A stretch of 64,000 nt of DNA from an uncultured Microbacterium sp. (GTDB lineage Bacteria; Actinomycetota; Actinomycetes; Actinomycetales; Microbacteriaceae): positions 62,001 to 126,000 of the forward strand of contig CAJYHN010000012.1 of NCBI GenBank assembly GCA_913774665.1. The letters are read 5' to 3'. Within the stretch, counting starts at the first letter, position 1, and every line of letters starts with the position of its first letter. The position numbers were made by a program, and so were the translations under genes. The notes beneath the pieces were generated by a model. That model had not been told where the DNA came from, did no database searches, and was given only the letters and a program-made list of their open reading frames with translations. Shown here in pieces: positions 8,921-16,500 of the stretch.

Positions 8921-10104
8921 CAGCCCGCGGCCTCTTCGGGGCGCTCCTGGGCGTCGAGGGTGTCGGCATCCGGAACGTAGCCATCGATGTGCCGCTCGTC
9001 CGCACCGACGTACGCCGACAGCGGGCGGATCAGCGCGTTCGAGGCCTGCTGCTCGCGGATGTGCGCGGTCCAGCCCGTCACGCGCGCCGCGACGAACAGC
9101 GGCGTGAAGGTCAGCGTGTCGAAGCCCATCAGGTCGTAGGCGGGACCCGAGGGGTAGTCGAGATTGGGGTAGATGCCCTTGCGCTCCACGAACTGCGACT
9201 CGAGGGCGTCGTAGAGGGCGGCGACGTCGGGGCGGTCGTAGTGCGCGACCAGGGTGTCGAGGGCGGCCTTCATCGTGGGGACGCGCGAGTCTCCTCGCTT
9301 GTAGACGCGGTGGCCGAACCCCATGATCTTGCGCTTCTCGGCGAGGGCGGTATCGAGCCACAGCCCGACGTTCTCGGCCGAGCCGATCTCGGTGAACACG
9401 TGCAGCACGGCCTCGTTCGCGCCGCCGTGCAGCGGGCCCTTGAGGGCGCCGATCGCGCCGACGACCGCGGAGTACAGGTCGCTGAGGGTCGACGCGATCA
9501 CGCGCGCGGTGAAGGTCGAGGCGTTGAAGGAGTGCTCGGCGTAGAGGATCATCGAGCGGTTGAACGCGTCGACGACGACCTCGTCGGCCTCCTCGCCGAA
9601 CGTCATCCACAGGAAGTTCGCCGCGTAGTCCAGGTCGTCGCGGGGTTCGACGAGCTCCGCGCCACGGCGGCGGCGCTGGCCGTACGCGACCACGGCGGGC
9701 AGCTGCGCCCACAGGCGGATGCTGCGCTCGAGGTTCTCTTCGGGGGTGCCCACGGCATCCATCACGTTCGAGATCCCGGCCGTCTCGCGCGCGCCGATGA
9801 CACTGACGGCGGTGCGCACCTCGTCCATCGGGTGGGCGCTGGTCGGCAGCAGGTCGATCGCGGCGCGGACGTCGTCGGCCAACGCCCGGTGCGCCCGCTC
9901 GGTCCGGCGCAGGTCGGCGAGCTGCGCGGCATCCGGAAGCTCCCCGTTCCACAGCAGGTACGCCACCGCCTCGAACGACTGCGTGGCCGCGAGCTCCTGC
10001 ACGGGGTAGCCCCGGTACAGCAGGCTGTTGGTCTCGGGGTTCACCTTGCTGACGGCGGTCTCGTCGACCGTGACCCCGGCGAGGCCTTTCTTGATGTCGG
10101 TCAT
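8920..10104 (-). CDS. prpC: 2-methylcitrate synthase / citrate synthase
   Basis: A 394-residue type II citrate synthase-fold enzyme that condenses propionyl-CoA (or acetyl-CoA) with oxaloacetate in the methylcitrate cycle. Seen: KGPLHGGANEAV, MGFGHRVYKRGDSR (the two active-site His regions) and YPNLDYPSGPAYDLMG (catalytic Asp). The N-terminal KKGLAGVTVDETAVSKVN is typical of PrpC rather than housekeeping citrate synthase. It lies downstream of prpD and prpB on the same strand, with a 272-bp repeat-filled gap before it. The assignment to the methylcitrate pathway rests mainly on operon context. Confidence 0.93.
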   Translation of the reverse strand: MTDIKKGLAGVTVDETAVSKVNPETNSLLYRGYPVQELAATQSFEAVAYLLWNGELPDAAQLADLRRTERAHRALADDVRAAIDLLPTSAHPMDEVRTAVSVIGARETAGISNVMDAVGTPEENLERSIRLWAQLPAVVAYGQRRRRGAELVEPRDDLDYAANFLWMTFGEEADEVVVDAFNRSMILYAEHSFNASTFTARVIASTLSDLYSAVVGAIGALKGPLHGGANEAVLHVFTEIGSAENVGLWLDTALAEKRKIMGFGHRVYKRGDSRVPTMKAALDTLVAHYDRPDVAALYDALESQFVERKGIYPNLDYPSGPAYDLMGFDTLTFTPLFVAARVTGWTAHIREQQASNALIRPLSAYVGADERHIDGYVPDADTLDAQERPEEAAG

Positions 10105-10184
10105 CGTCTCTCCCTTGAGTCGTGCTCAGTGTTCATGCTGGCGGATGCGGTGGTGCGGCGGGGGTGCGGCGGGGTGCGGCGGGG

Positions 10185-10350
10185 GCGAACCTTGTCCCAC
10201 TTATTGCCGGTCTGGCGGCCCCACACCGGCGATAAGTGGGACGAGCACCGTCTTAAGTGGGACGAGGTTCGCGAGGGGTGAGACCCTAAGTGGGACGAGG
10301 TCCGCGAGGGGTGCGACCCTAAGTGGGACGAGGTTCGCAAGAGGTGCGAC
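10185..10350. repeat. AAGTGGGACGAGG palindrome plus three 33-bp direct repeats
   Basis: GCGAACCTTGTCCCACTTAT (10185-10204) is mirrored by ATAAGTGGGACGAG (10232-10245), with CCGGT/ACCGG inner arms. Then TAAGTGGGACGAGG begins at 10254, 10287 and 10320, an exact 33-bp period; the third copy continues with TTCGC, completing the match to the left arm. The element fills the untranslated gap between prpB and prpC, so it would be transcribed within the operon. Confidence 0.75.
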
Positions 10351-10376
10351 ATGGGGGCGCGCAGCCGGCTCGGGCC

Positions 10377-11276
10377 TCAGCGCTCGACGGTGAAGTCGAA
10401 CACGTCGGCGTCGAAGCGGGTGTAGCCCTCGTAGTCGATCAGGTCGTAGAGGTCGGCGCGGTGCTGCATCCGTCCGAGCTGTTCGCGCAGGTGCCCCTCG
10501 GATGCCAGGGCGTCGAGGCCCCGTCCGGCCTCGCCCATCGCGAGTCGTAGCAACGACACCGGCCAGATGACGAGGTTCACGCCGGCGTCGCGGAGCTGGG
10601 CGGTGGAGAACAGCTCCGACTTCCCGAACTCCGTCATGTTCGCCAGGATCGGCACGTCGAGCGCCGAGCGCATCGCCTCGAACTCGCCGAGGTCGCGCAT
10701 CGCCTCGGGGAAGATCGCGTCGGCGCCCGCGTCGACCAGGGCTTTCGCGCGGTCGATCGCGGCCTCGAGCCCCTCGACGGCGCGCACGTCGGTGCGGGCC
10801 ATGATGAGGAAGTCGGGATCGCGTCGGGCGTCGACCGCCGCGCGGATGCGCTTGATCGCCGTTTCGGCGTCGACCACGCTCTTGCCGTCGAGGTGACCGC
10901 AGCGCTTCGGGTTGACCTGGTCTTCGATGTGGGTGCCCGCGAGTCCCGCGTCTTCGAGCGTCTGGATCGTGCGGGCGACGTTCATCGGCTCGCCGAACCC
11001 GGTGTCGGCGTCGATGATCGCCGGAAGCTCCGTCATGCGCGCGATCTGCTGCCCGCGGCCGGCGACCTCGGTGAGCGTGGTGAGTCCGATGTCGGGCAGG
11101 CCCAGGTCGGCCGAGATGACAGCGCCCGAGATGTAGACGCCTTCGAAGCCCTTCCGCTCGATGAGTCGGGCCGACAGCGGGTTGAAGGCTCCCGGCATCC
11201 GCACGAGTTCTCCGGATGCCAGCTTCTCGCGCAGCGCGCGACGCTTCTGGGCCGCGGTGGTCTGGGCGTAGAGCAT
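10377..11276 (-). CDS. prpB: 2-methylisocitrate lyase
   Basis: A 299-residue member of the isocitrate lyase/PEP mutase family that cleaves 2-methylisocitrate to pyruvate and succinate. Seen: MPGAFNPLSARL near the start, IIDADTGFGEP (metal-binding Asp region) and NPKRCGHLDGK, the KRCGH active-site motif of PrpB. Length is as expected. It lies in the prp operon between prpD (142 bp upstream, gap filled by a palindromic element) and prpC. The start MLYAQTTAAQKR matches family N-termini. Confidence 0.95.
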   Translation of the reverse strand: MLYAQTTAAQKRRALREKLASGELVRMPGAFNPLSARLIERKGFEGVYISGAVISADLGLPDIGLTTLTEVAGRGQQIARMTELPAIIDADTGFGEPMNVARTIQTLEDAGLAGTHIEDQVNPKRCGHLDGKSVVDAETAIKRIRAAVDARRDPDFLIMARTDVRAVEGLEAAIDRAKALVDAGADAIFPEAMRDLGEFEAMRSALDVPILANMTEFGKSELFSTAQLRDAGVNLVIWPVSLLRLAMGEAGRGLDALASEGHLREQLGRMQHRADLYDLIDYEGYTRFDADVFDFTVER

Positions 11277-11324
11277 CAGCGGGTTTCCTCTCTGGTGTCG
11301 AGGCCGCCGTCGCGGCCTCCCCGT

Positions 11325-11406
11325 GCACAACGGCGGGCGGTGTTGGCGACACGCCGCCGTGCGGCATCCGGGATCGGCGTGTCGGCGAAACGCCCCGCCG
11401 TTGTGC
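11325..11406. repeat. Palindromic element with GCACAACGGCGGG arms
   Basis: GCACAACGGCGGG (11325-11337) pairs exactly with CCCGCCGTTGTGC (11394-11406). Inner arms GCGACACGCCG (11346-11356) and CGGCGTGTCGGC (from 11375) also pair. The loop contains GCGGCATCCGGGAT. It sits between prpD and prpB inside the operon; no T-tract. Confidence 0.7.
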
Positions 11407-11418
11407 TCGCGAGCACCA

Positions 11419-12945
11419 TCAGAACAGCCCCTTCGGCGCCGGCGCCAGCGCCAGCACGCCGGGCTTCGCGACGATCGTGAGCTGCATGACCTCGGCGGGG
11501 GTCAGCTCGGGCAGGCGCTGCACGAGGTCGAGGAAGCGCTCGATCTCCTCGGGCAGCAGCACGGGTTCGGCGAGCAGGCGGAACTTGCGCACGTAGTCCT
11601 CGCGCGCGAACGGCCGGGCACCGAGCGGGTGGGCGTCGGCGACGGCGATCTCGTCCTCGACGACCGAGCCGTCGGTCAGCGTGATGACCACGCGGCCGCC
11701 GAAGGCCTTCTCGTTCGGATCCTCGGAGTGGTAGCGGCGCGTCCACTCGGCATCCTCGGCCGTGGTGACCTTGTGCCACAGCTCGACCGTGTCGGAGCGT
11801 CCCGCGCGCTCGGGCGTGTACGAGTCGACGTGGTGCCACGCGCCGTCCTGCAGGGCGACGGCGAAGATGTACGGGATCGAGTGGTCGAGCGTCTCGCGCG
11901 ACGCGGTGGGATCGTACTTCTGCGGGTCGTTCGCACCCGAGCCGATCACGTAGTGCGTGTGGTGGCTGGTGTGCAGGACGATGGATGCCACCTTGGCGGG
12001 GTCTCGCAGATCGGGGCGCTCCGTGCCGAGGCGACGGGCCAGGTCGATCCAGGCCTGCGCCTGGTACTCGGCCGAGTGCTCCTTCGTGTACGAGTCGAGG
12101 ATGCCGCGCTTGCTCTCGCCCTCGCCGGGAAGGGGCACGTCGTAGGAGGCGTCGGGGCCGTCGAGCATCCAGGCGATCACGCCGTCTTCGCCCTCGTAGA
12201 TCGGCGAGGGGGAGGTCTCGCCGCGCATCGCCCGGTCGACGGCCTCGATCGCCATCTTCCCGGCGAAGGCGGGGGCGTGCGCCTTCCACGTCGAGATCTC
12301 GCCCTTGCGCGACTGGCGCGTGGCGGTGGTGACGTGAAGAGCCTGGCCGATGGCCTGGTAGATCGTCTCCTGGTCGAGGTCGAGCAGGGTGCCGATGCCG
12401 GCCGCGGCAGCGGGCCCGAGGTGGGCGACGTGGTCGATCTTGTGCTTGTGCAGCGAGATGGCGCGCACCAGGTCGATCTGGATCTCGTAGGCGGTGGCCA
12501 GGGCGCGCACGAGCGCGGCGCCGTCGCGACCGGTGTGCTGGGCGACGGCCAGCACGGGCGGGATGTTGTCGCCGGGGTGCGAGTAATCCGCGGCCAGGAA
12601 GGTGTCGTGGTAGTCGAGCTCGCGCACGGCCACGCCGTTGGCCCAGGCCGCCCACTCGGGGCTGGAGTGCCGCTCGAGGGCGCAGCCGAACACCGTGGCG
12701 CCCGCCCCGCCGATCGACACGGCGTGATCGAGCGCCTGCTGGCGCGCGGCGCTCACGGGCTGACGGGTCAGCGAGGCTGCGGCGACCGCGGCGTTGTCGA
12801 TGAGGCGGTTGACGATCATGTCGACCACGTCGTCGTCGACCGCCACCGGGTCGACCGCGACGCGCGCGAGCGCCCAGGCGAGCTGGCCCTCGCGGGCGAG
12901 GTTCTCGTCGCTGCGGTGCACGCGCACGTGGTGGGTGATCGTCAT
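11419..12945 (-). CDS. prpD: 2-methylcitrate dehydratase (MmgE/PrpD family)
   Basis: A 508-residue PrpD-type dehydratase that converts 2-methylcitrate to 2-methyl-cis-aconitate without an iron-sulfur cluster. Seen: [38 protein letters not shown] (the YHD and HPGD segments conserved around the active site) and [19 protein letters not shown]. Its ATG overlaps the TGA of the upstream GntR gene by 4 nt (ATGA), so regulator and enzymes are co-transcribed. Confidence 0.94.
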   Translation of the reverse strand: MTITHHVRVHRSDENLAREGQLAWALARVAVDPVAVDDDVVDMIVNRLIDNAAVAAASLTRQPVSAARQQALDHAVSIGGAGATVFGCALERHSSPEWAAWANGVAVRELDYHDTFLAADYSHPGDNIPPVLAVAQHTGRDGAALVRALATAYEIQIDLVRAISLHKHKIDHVAHLGPAAAAGIGTLLDLDQETIYQAIGQALHVTTATRQSRKGEISTWKAHAPAFAGKMAIEAVDRAMRGETSPSPIYEGEDGVIAWMLDGPDASYDVPLPGEGESKRGILDSYTKEHSAEYQAQAWIDLARRLGTERPDLRDPAKVASIVLHTSHHTHYVIGSGANDPQKYDPTASRETLDHSIPYIFAVALQDGAWHHVDSYTPERAGRSDTVELWHKVTTAEDAEWTRRYHSEDPNEKAFGGRVVITLTDGSVVEDEIAVADAHPLGARPFAREDYVRKFRLLAEPVLLPEEIERFLDLVQRLPELTPAEVMQLTIVAKPGVLALAPAPKGLF

Positions 12946-13571
12946 GAGGGGTCCTCCGTGAGGGCTTCGAGGATGGTGGTGAGGGCGTTGTGCAGGTGCA
13001 CATGGGTGGCGTGCGCGGCGAGTTCGGGGTCGCCGGCGCCGATCGCTCTCGCGATCAGTTCATGCTCCCCGGTCGACGCCGAGAGGCGAAGGGGGTTGTC
13101 TCGCGCCATGCGTCGCACCCGTACGAGGTGAGTGCGGACGCTCCGGAGCGCGGCGGAGAGGTAGGCGTTTGCGACGGCGTCGTCGATCGCGGAGTCGAAG
13201 CGGGCGATGAGCGCGTAGTACGCATCGGCGTCAGCGGTGTCGACGGCGGCGAACTCGGTCGCGAGGTCGAGGAAGGCCCCGCGGTCGCCGCGCCGGGCCG
13301 CGAGTCGCGCCGCTTCGGTCTCGAGCGCGCGACGCAGGTCGAAGAGGGAACGGATGTCGTCGACGTCGATGCCGGCGACGACGGTGACGCGGGCCGAGGC
13401 TTGAGCGACGAGACCGTCGGACGCCAGCCGCCGCAGCGCCTCGCGAAGCGGGGTGCGGCTGACTCCGAGCCGGGTGGACTGATCGACCTCGCCCAACACG
13501 GTGCCCGGCGAGAGCACCCCCGTCTGGATCTCGTCGAGGAGCGTGGCGTACGCGCGTTCACTCGCCCGCAT
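12942..13571 (-). CDS. GntR/FCD-family transcriptional regulator of the prp operon
   Basis: A 209-residue regulator. Seen: an N-terminal winged helix ([20 protein letters not shown], then [19 protein letters not shown], the classic GntR recognition helix) and an all-helical FCD ligand domain (about residues 75-205) with Asp/His residues of the kind that bind a metal in this family. It is the first gene of the operon and overlaps prpD, so it probably senses a methylcitrate-cycle metabolite and acts on its own promoter. The ligand is inferred. Confidence 0.9.
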   Translation of the reverse strand: MRASERAYATLLDEIQTGVLSPGTVLGEVDQSTRLGVSRTPLREALRRLASDGLVAQASARVTVVAGIDVDDIRSLFDLRRALETEAARLAARRGDRGAFLDLATEFAAVDTADADAYYALIARFDSAIDDAVANAYLSAALRSVRTHLVRVRRMARDNPLRLSASTGEHELIARAIGAGDPELAAHATHVHLHNALTTILEALTEDPS

Positions 13572-13596
13572 CGTGCCCCCTCGCCGTCATCTCTCT

Positions 13597-13660
13597 AGTG
13601 TATGCAATCTGCGGCCAGCGCGAAGAAACGATCGTTCTGGACGCCCCTTTGGTATACACA
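13597..13660 (-). promoter_or_regulatory. Candidate prp operon promoter with GntR-type half-sites
   Basis: The divergent gap has TGGTATACACA (13650-13660), resembling the TGGTnnnACCA FadR/GntR class, and AGTGTATGCA (13597-13606), which reads TGCATACACT on the minus strand with TACACT as a possible -10. The shared GTATACAC/GTATGCA sequence about 50 bp apart suggests two operators. The -35 is unclear. Confidence 0.4.
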
Positions 13661-13703
13661 AAGCGGTTCCGCGCACCCCCTCGCGCACCGTTGCACCACC
13701 TGG

Positions 13704-13709
13704 GACACT
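13704..13709 (+). promoter_or_regulatory. -10 hexamer GACACT for the YbjQ-like gene (leaderless)
   Basis: GACACT is followed by GAGCAC and then ATG at 13716. The same GAGCAC-ATG string precedes the ABC ATPase start at 21182. Confidence 0.45.
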
Positions 13710-13715
13710 GAGCAC

Positions 13716-14030
13716 ATGCTCGTCACGACCATGAACGATGTCCCCGGCCGTCAGATCGTCGAAGTGTACGGCGAAGTAACCGGCCTCACCGTGCGCGCCC
13801 GCAACCTCGGGGTGCAGTTCGGCGCCGGTCTCAAATCGATCTTCGGCGGCGAGCTGCAGGGGCTCACCCAGCAGCTGCAGGAGAGCCGCGACGAGGCGAA
13901 GCAGCGTCTCGTCGAAGCGGCCCGGGCCGTCGGCGCCGACGCCGTGATCGCGATGCGCTTCGACACGAGCGAGGTGGCGCAGAACTTCCAAGAGGTCGTC
14001 GCCTACGGCACGGCCGTCAAGCTGGGCTGA
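13716..14030 (+). CDS. YbjQ family (heavy-metal-binding-domain-like) protein
   Basis: A 104-residue protein. Seen: VPGRQIVEVYGEVTGLTVRA at the start, GLKSIFGGELQGLTQQL in the middle and GADAVIAMRFDTSE near the end, the full pattern of the YbjQ (UPF0145) family. These form ring-like oligomers; their function is not established. An in-frame extension to 13602 exists, but the family start and the -10/ATG spacing favour 13716. Monocistronic, divergent from the prp operon and convergent with the TetR gene. Confidence 0.88.
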   Translation: MLVTTMNDVPGRQIVEVYGEVTGLTVRARNLGVQFGAGLKSIFGGELQGLTQQLQESRDEAKQRLVEAARAVGADAVIAMRFDTSEVAQNFQEVVAYGTAVKLG

Positions 14031-14060
14031 CCCGACCCCCGAGGGGGCGCCGCGGCGGAA

Positions 14061-14645
14061 TCAGCTCCGCCCCCACGACTCCAGGGTCGAGGGGATGGAT
14101 GCCAGCGTCCCCAGCGCCGCATCGCGATCGGCACGGGCGAGGGTCAGGCCGGCCACCACGAGCGAGGCGCAGACCGCGGCGAGTGCGTCCACGGCATCCG
14201 GGGTCAGATCGGGACGACGGTCGGCGACCGCCGAGCGGATCGCAGCGCGCATCTCGGCCGCGTAGTCGGAGACGAGCGTGCGCACCTCGGCGTCATCGCT
14301 CGCGAGGGGCGAGGAGCCGGCATTGAGCAGCAGGCACCCCAGGCGAGCGCGCGGGGCGTCGATCTCGATGGCCGAACGCATGTCGTCGACGTAGGCCTCG
14401 AGAGCCCCGGGGTCTCCCCCGCCCAGGGGGCGCAGGCGCGTGCGGACCACGTCGTCGAGGTAGGCCGAGAGGACGGCATCGAACAGTCCGCGTTTACTGC
14501 CGAAGGCGTTGTACAGGCTCGAGCGGGTCAGGCCCGTGGCTTCCTCGAGCTCGGCAATGCCCGTCTCGGCGTACCCGCGCCGCCAGAACACGTCGCGCGC
14601 GGCGTCGACGACGGCGGAGCGCTCGAAGCTCGGCATCCGGCCCAT
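14061..14645 (-). CDS. TetR-family transcriptional regulator
   Basis: A 194-residue repressor. Seen: N-terminal helix-turn-helix AARDVFWRRGYAETGIAELE followed by TGLTRSSLYNAFGSKRGLFD, then a C-terminal ligand-binding region with LGCLLLNAGSS. A GGAGGAAGAAC ribosome site precedes the ATG at 14645. It is divergent from an oxidoreductase gene with a palindrome between them, the usual layout in which a TetR protein represses itself and its neighbour. The inducer is unknown; electrophilic or quinone-like compounds would be a reasonable guess from the neighbour. Confidence 0.88.
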   Translation of the reverse strand: MGRMPSFERSAVVDAARDVFWRRGYAETGIAELEEATGLTRSSLYNAFGSKRGLFDAVLSAYLDDVVRTRLRPLGGGDPGALEAYVDDMRSAIEIDAPRARLGCLLLNAGSSPLASDDAEVRTLVSDYAAEMRAAIRSAVADRRPDLTPDAVDALAAVCASLVVAGLTLARADRDAALGTLASIPSTLESWGRS

Positions 14646-14705
14646 GTTCTTCCTCCGCTCGTCGACGGTCCCGCGTCTTCCGGGTTGCATTCGCAGGCCC
14701 GAGGT

Positions 14706-14744
14706 CTATATTAGACCGGTCGTTACAAAATAACCACAGGAGGC
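14706..14744 (+). promoter_or_regulatory. TetR-type operator, -10 box and ribosome site of the reductase gene
   Basis: TATATT (14707-14712) could be a -10. It overlaps TTAGACCGGTCGTTAC (from 14711), whose GACCGGTC core is a perfect palindrome like those bound by TetR regulators of reductases. AGGAGG follows at 14738-14744. Confidence 0.5.
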
Positions 14745-14748
14745 ATCC

Positions 14749-15723
14749 ATGCGCGCAGTCATCCACCACGAATTCGGCGAGCCGGCCGACGTCGTCGGAA
14801 CCGAAGAGGTCGAGGCCCCGACCCCCGGGCCCGGCGAGGTGCGCCTGCGCGTGCTGATGTCACCCATCCACAACCACGACCTGTGGACCATCCGCGGCAC
14901 CTACGGCTTCAAGCCCGAGCTGCCCGCCCGCGCCGGCACCGAGGCGGTCGGCGTCATCGAAGAGCTCGGCGAGGGCGTCGAGAACCTCTCGGTCGGTCAG
15001 CGCGTCGCCACCGGCGGCACCTTCGGCGTGTGGGCCGAGCAGGTCGTGGCCAAGGCCGCGGGCCTCATCCCCGTCGCCGAGGGCCTGAGCGACGAGGTCG
15101 CCGCGCAGCTCGTCTCGATGCCCTTCAGCGCCATCAGCCTGCTGCACTCGCTCGACCTGAAGGCCGGCGACTGGATCGTGCAGAACACCGCCAACGGGGC
15201 CGTCGGCCGCATGGTCGCGCAGATCGCCACGGCCCGCGGCGTCAACGTCGTCGGTCTCGTTCGCCGTCAGAGCGCCGTCGAGGAGCTCGCCGCCCAGGGC
15301 ATCGACAACATCGTGTCGACCGATGCCGACGACTGGCGCGACCAGGCCCTGGCGATCATCGGCGACGGCACGGTCGTCGCGGGCGTCGACTCCGTCGGTG
15401 GCCCCGCCGCGGGTCAGGTGCTCTCGCTGCTGAGCGAGAACGGCACGCTCGTGATCTTCGGATCGATGGGCGCCGGCAAGCTCGAACTCGGCGCCGGAGA
15501 CCTCATCTTCCGCCAGGCCACCGTGAAGGGCTTCTGGGGCAGCGTCGTCAGCAAGACGATGGATGCCGAGACCCGCGGCGCCCTGTTCGGCGAGCTGTCG
15601 CGCTACCTCGCCGACGGCACCCTGACGCTCCCGGTCGCGGCCACCTTCGGTCTCGACGACATCGTCGAGGCCGTCTCCGCGAGCGACGCGCCCCGCGTCG
15701 GCAAGATCCTGCTGCGCCCGTGA
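14749..15723 (+). CDS. MDR-family zinc-independent reductase (ETR/quinone oxidoreductase-like)
   Basis: A 324-residue medium-chain reductase. Seen: GroES-like N-terminal half with SPIHNHDLWTIRGTYGFKPE, then QNTANGAVGRMVAQIA, a nucleotide-binding segment like that of 2-enoyl thioester reductases (MECR/ETR), and GTLVIFGSMGAGKLEL. No structural-zinc cysteine cluster is present. Such enzymes reduce enoyl thioesters or quinones with NADPH. It is controlled by the divergent TetR gene in all likelihood. The substrate is not determined. Confidence 0.86.
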   Translation: MRAVIHHEFGEPADVVGTEEVEAPTPGPGEVRLRVLMSPIHNHDLWTIRGTYGFKPELPARAGTEAVGVIEELGEGVENLSVGQRVATGGTFGVWAEQVVAKAAGLIPVAEGLSDEVAAQLVSMPFSAISLLHSLDLKAGDWIVQNTANGAVGRMVAQIATARGVNVVGLVRRQSAVEELAAQGIDNIVSTDADDWRDQALAIIGDGTVVAGVDSVGGPAAGQVLSLLSENGTLVIFGSMGAGKLELGAGDLIFRQATVKGFWGSVVSKTMDAETRGALFGELSRYLADGTLTLPVAATFGLDDIVEAVSASDAPRVGKILLRP

Positions 15724-15783
15724 GGCCTCGGGCTCGCGGTACCGCCTTCGCGCGGCGCCGCGGGCCGGTGTCCGCCGCGCTTC

Positions 15784-15885
15784 GCGTACAGAACTCCGGA
15801 GATCCGCACGGCGACGGCCCCGGCGCCCCCGCAATCACGCGGGTCGGCGTCGGGGCCGTCGCCGTTTCTCCTGCGTTCTGCACGC
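15784..15885. repeat. 102-bp palindromic element, copy A
   Basis: CGCGTACAGAACTCCGGAGA (15784-15803) is mirrored at 15866-15885 by TCTCCTGCGTTCTGCACGCG. The inner arm GGCGACGGCCCCG pairs with CGGGGCCGTCGCC, around a CCCCCGCAATCACGCGGG tip. It sits downstream of the reductase gene, convergent with the NUDIX gene, and may work as a transcription barrier. Confidence 0.75.
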
Positions 15886-15924
15886 GAACTGCCGCGGCCT
15901 CTCTCCGCGGGCCCGATCAGACCG

Positions 15925-16031
15925 CGCGTGCAGAATTCCGGAAACTCTCACGCGACCGGCCCGGGGCCCCCGCAATCCGGCGGGCCGGCGTCGGGGCCGT
16001 CGCCGTTTCTCCGGAGTTTCGCCCGGGGCGC
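15925..16031. repeat. Palindromic element, copy B of the same family
   Basis: Starts CGCGTGCAGAATTCCGGAAA and ends TTTCTCCGGAGTTTCGCCCG. The inner right half GGCGTCGGGGCCGTCGCCGT is identical to copy A, and the CCCCCGCAATC tip is kept. The two copies fill the 309-bp gap between the convergent genes. Confidence 0.72.
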
Positions 16032-16032
16032 G

Positions 16033-16500
16033 TCAGGAGCCGAGCATCTCCGCCAGCGCATCGATCGCGGGGCGCTGCCCCTTCACGAGCGCGTCGCGGG
16101 CGGCATCCAGGCTCATCCACTCGGCGCGGTCGACCTCGGGGAACGTCGCCGTCTTCCCCGAGCGGGGCGGCCACGCCATCTCGAAGGTGCCGAAGGTGAA
16201 GCCGGATGCCGTGAACCCGGCGCCGTCGCCCACGAAGACGACCACCTTCTTGCCGCTGGCGTACGCGAACGTGCCGAGCTCGGCCCACTCGACCTCGGGT
16301 GGCTCGACGCCGAGCTCTTCGCGGAACTCGCGGCGGGCGGCATCCAGAGCTCCCTCGGACGCGGGGTCGAACTCGCCTTTCGGGATCGACCAGGCGCCGG
16401 CGTCCTTCTTCGCCCAGAACGGCCCGCCCATGTGCGCAATGAACACCTGCGGCTCCGGCGTCAGCCGGTACAGCAGCAGGCCCGCGCTCCAGACGACCAT
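16033..16500 (-). CDS. NUDIX hydrolase
   Basis: A 155-residue cytoplasmic pyrophosphohydrolase. Seen: the Nudix box, with G-x5-E-x7-REFREELGV reading from GEFDPASE to REELGVEP (about residues 46-70), preceded by AWSIPKGEFD. These enzymes use Mg2+ or Mn2+ to split nucleoside diphosphate-X substrates. Its start overlaps the stop of the upstream DUF4407-type gene by one base (TGATG). The substrate is not predictable from sequence. Confidence 0.9.
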   Translation of the reverse strand: MVVWSAGLLLYRLTPEPQVFIAHMGGPFWAKKDAGAWSIPKGEFDPASEGALDAARREFREELGVEPPEVEWAELGTFAYASGKKVVVFVGDGAGFTASGFTFGTFEMAWPPRSGKTATFPEVDRAEWMSLDAARDALVKGQRPAIDALAEMLGS

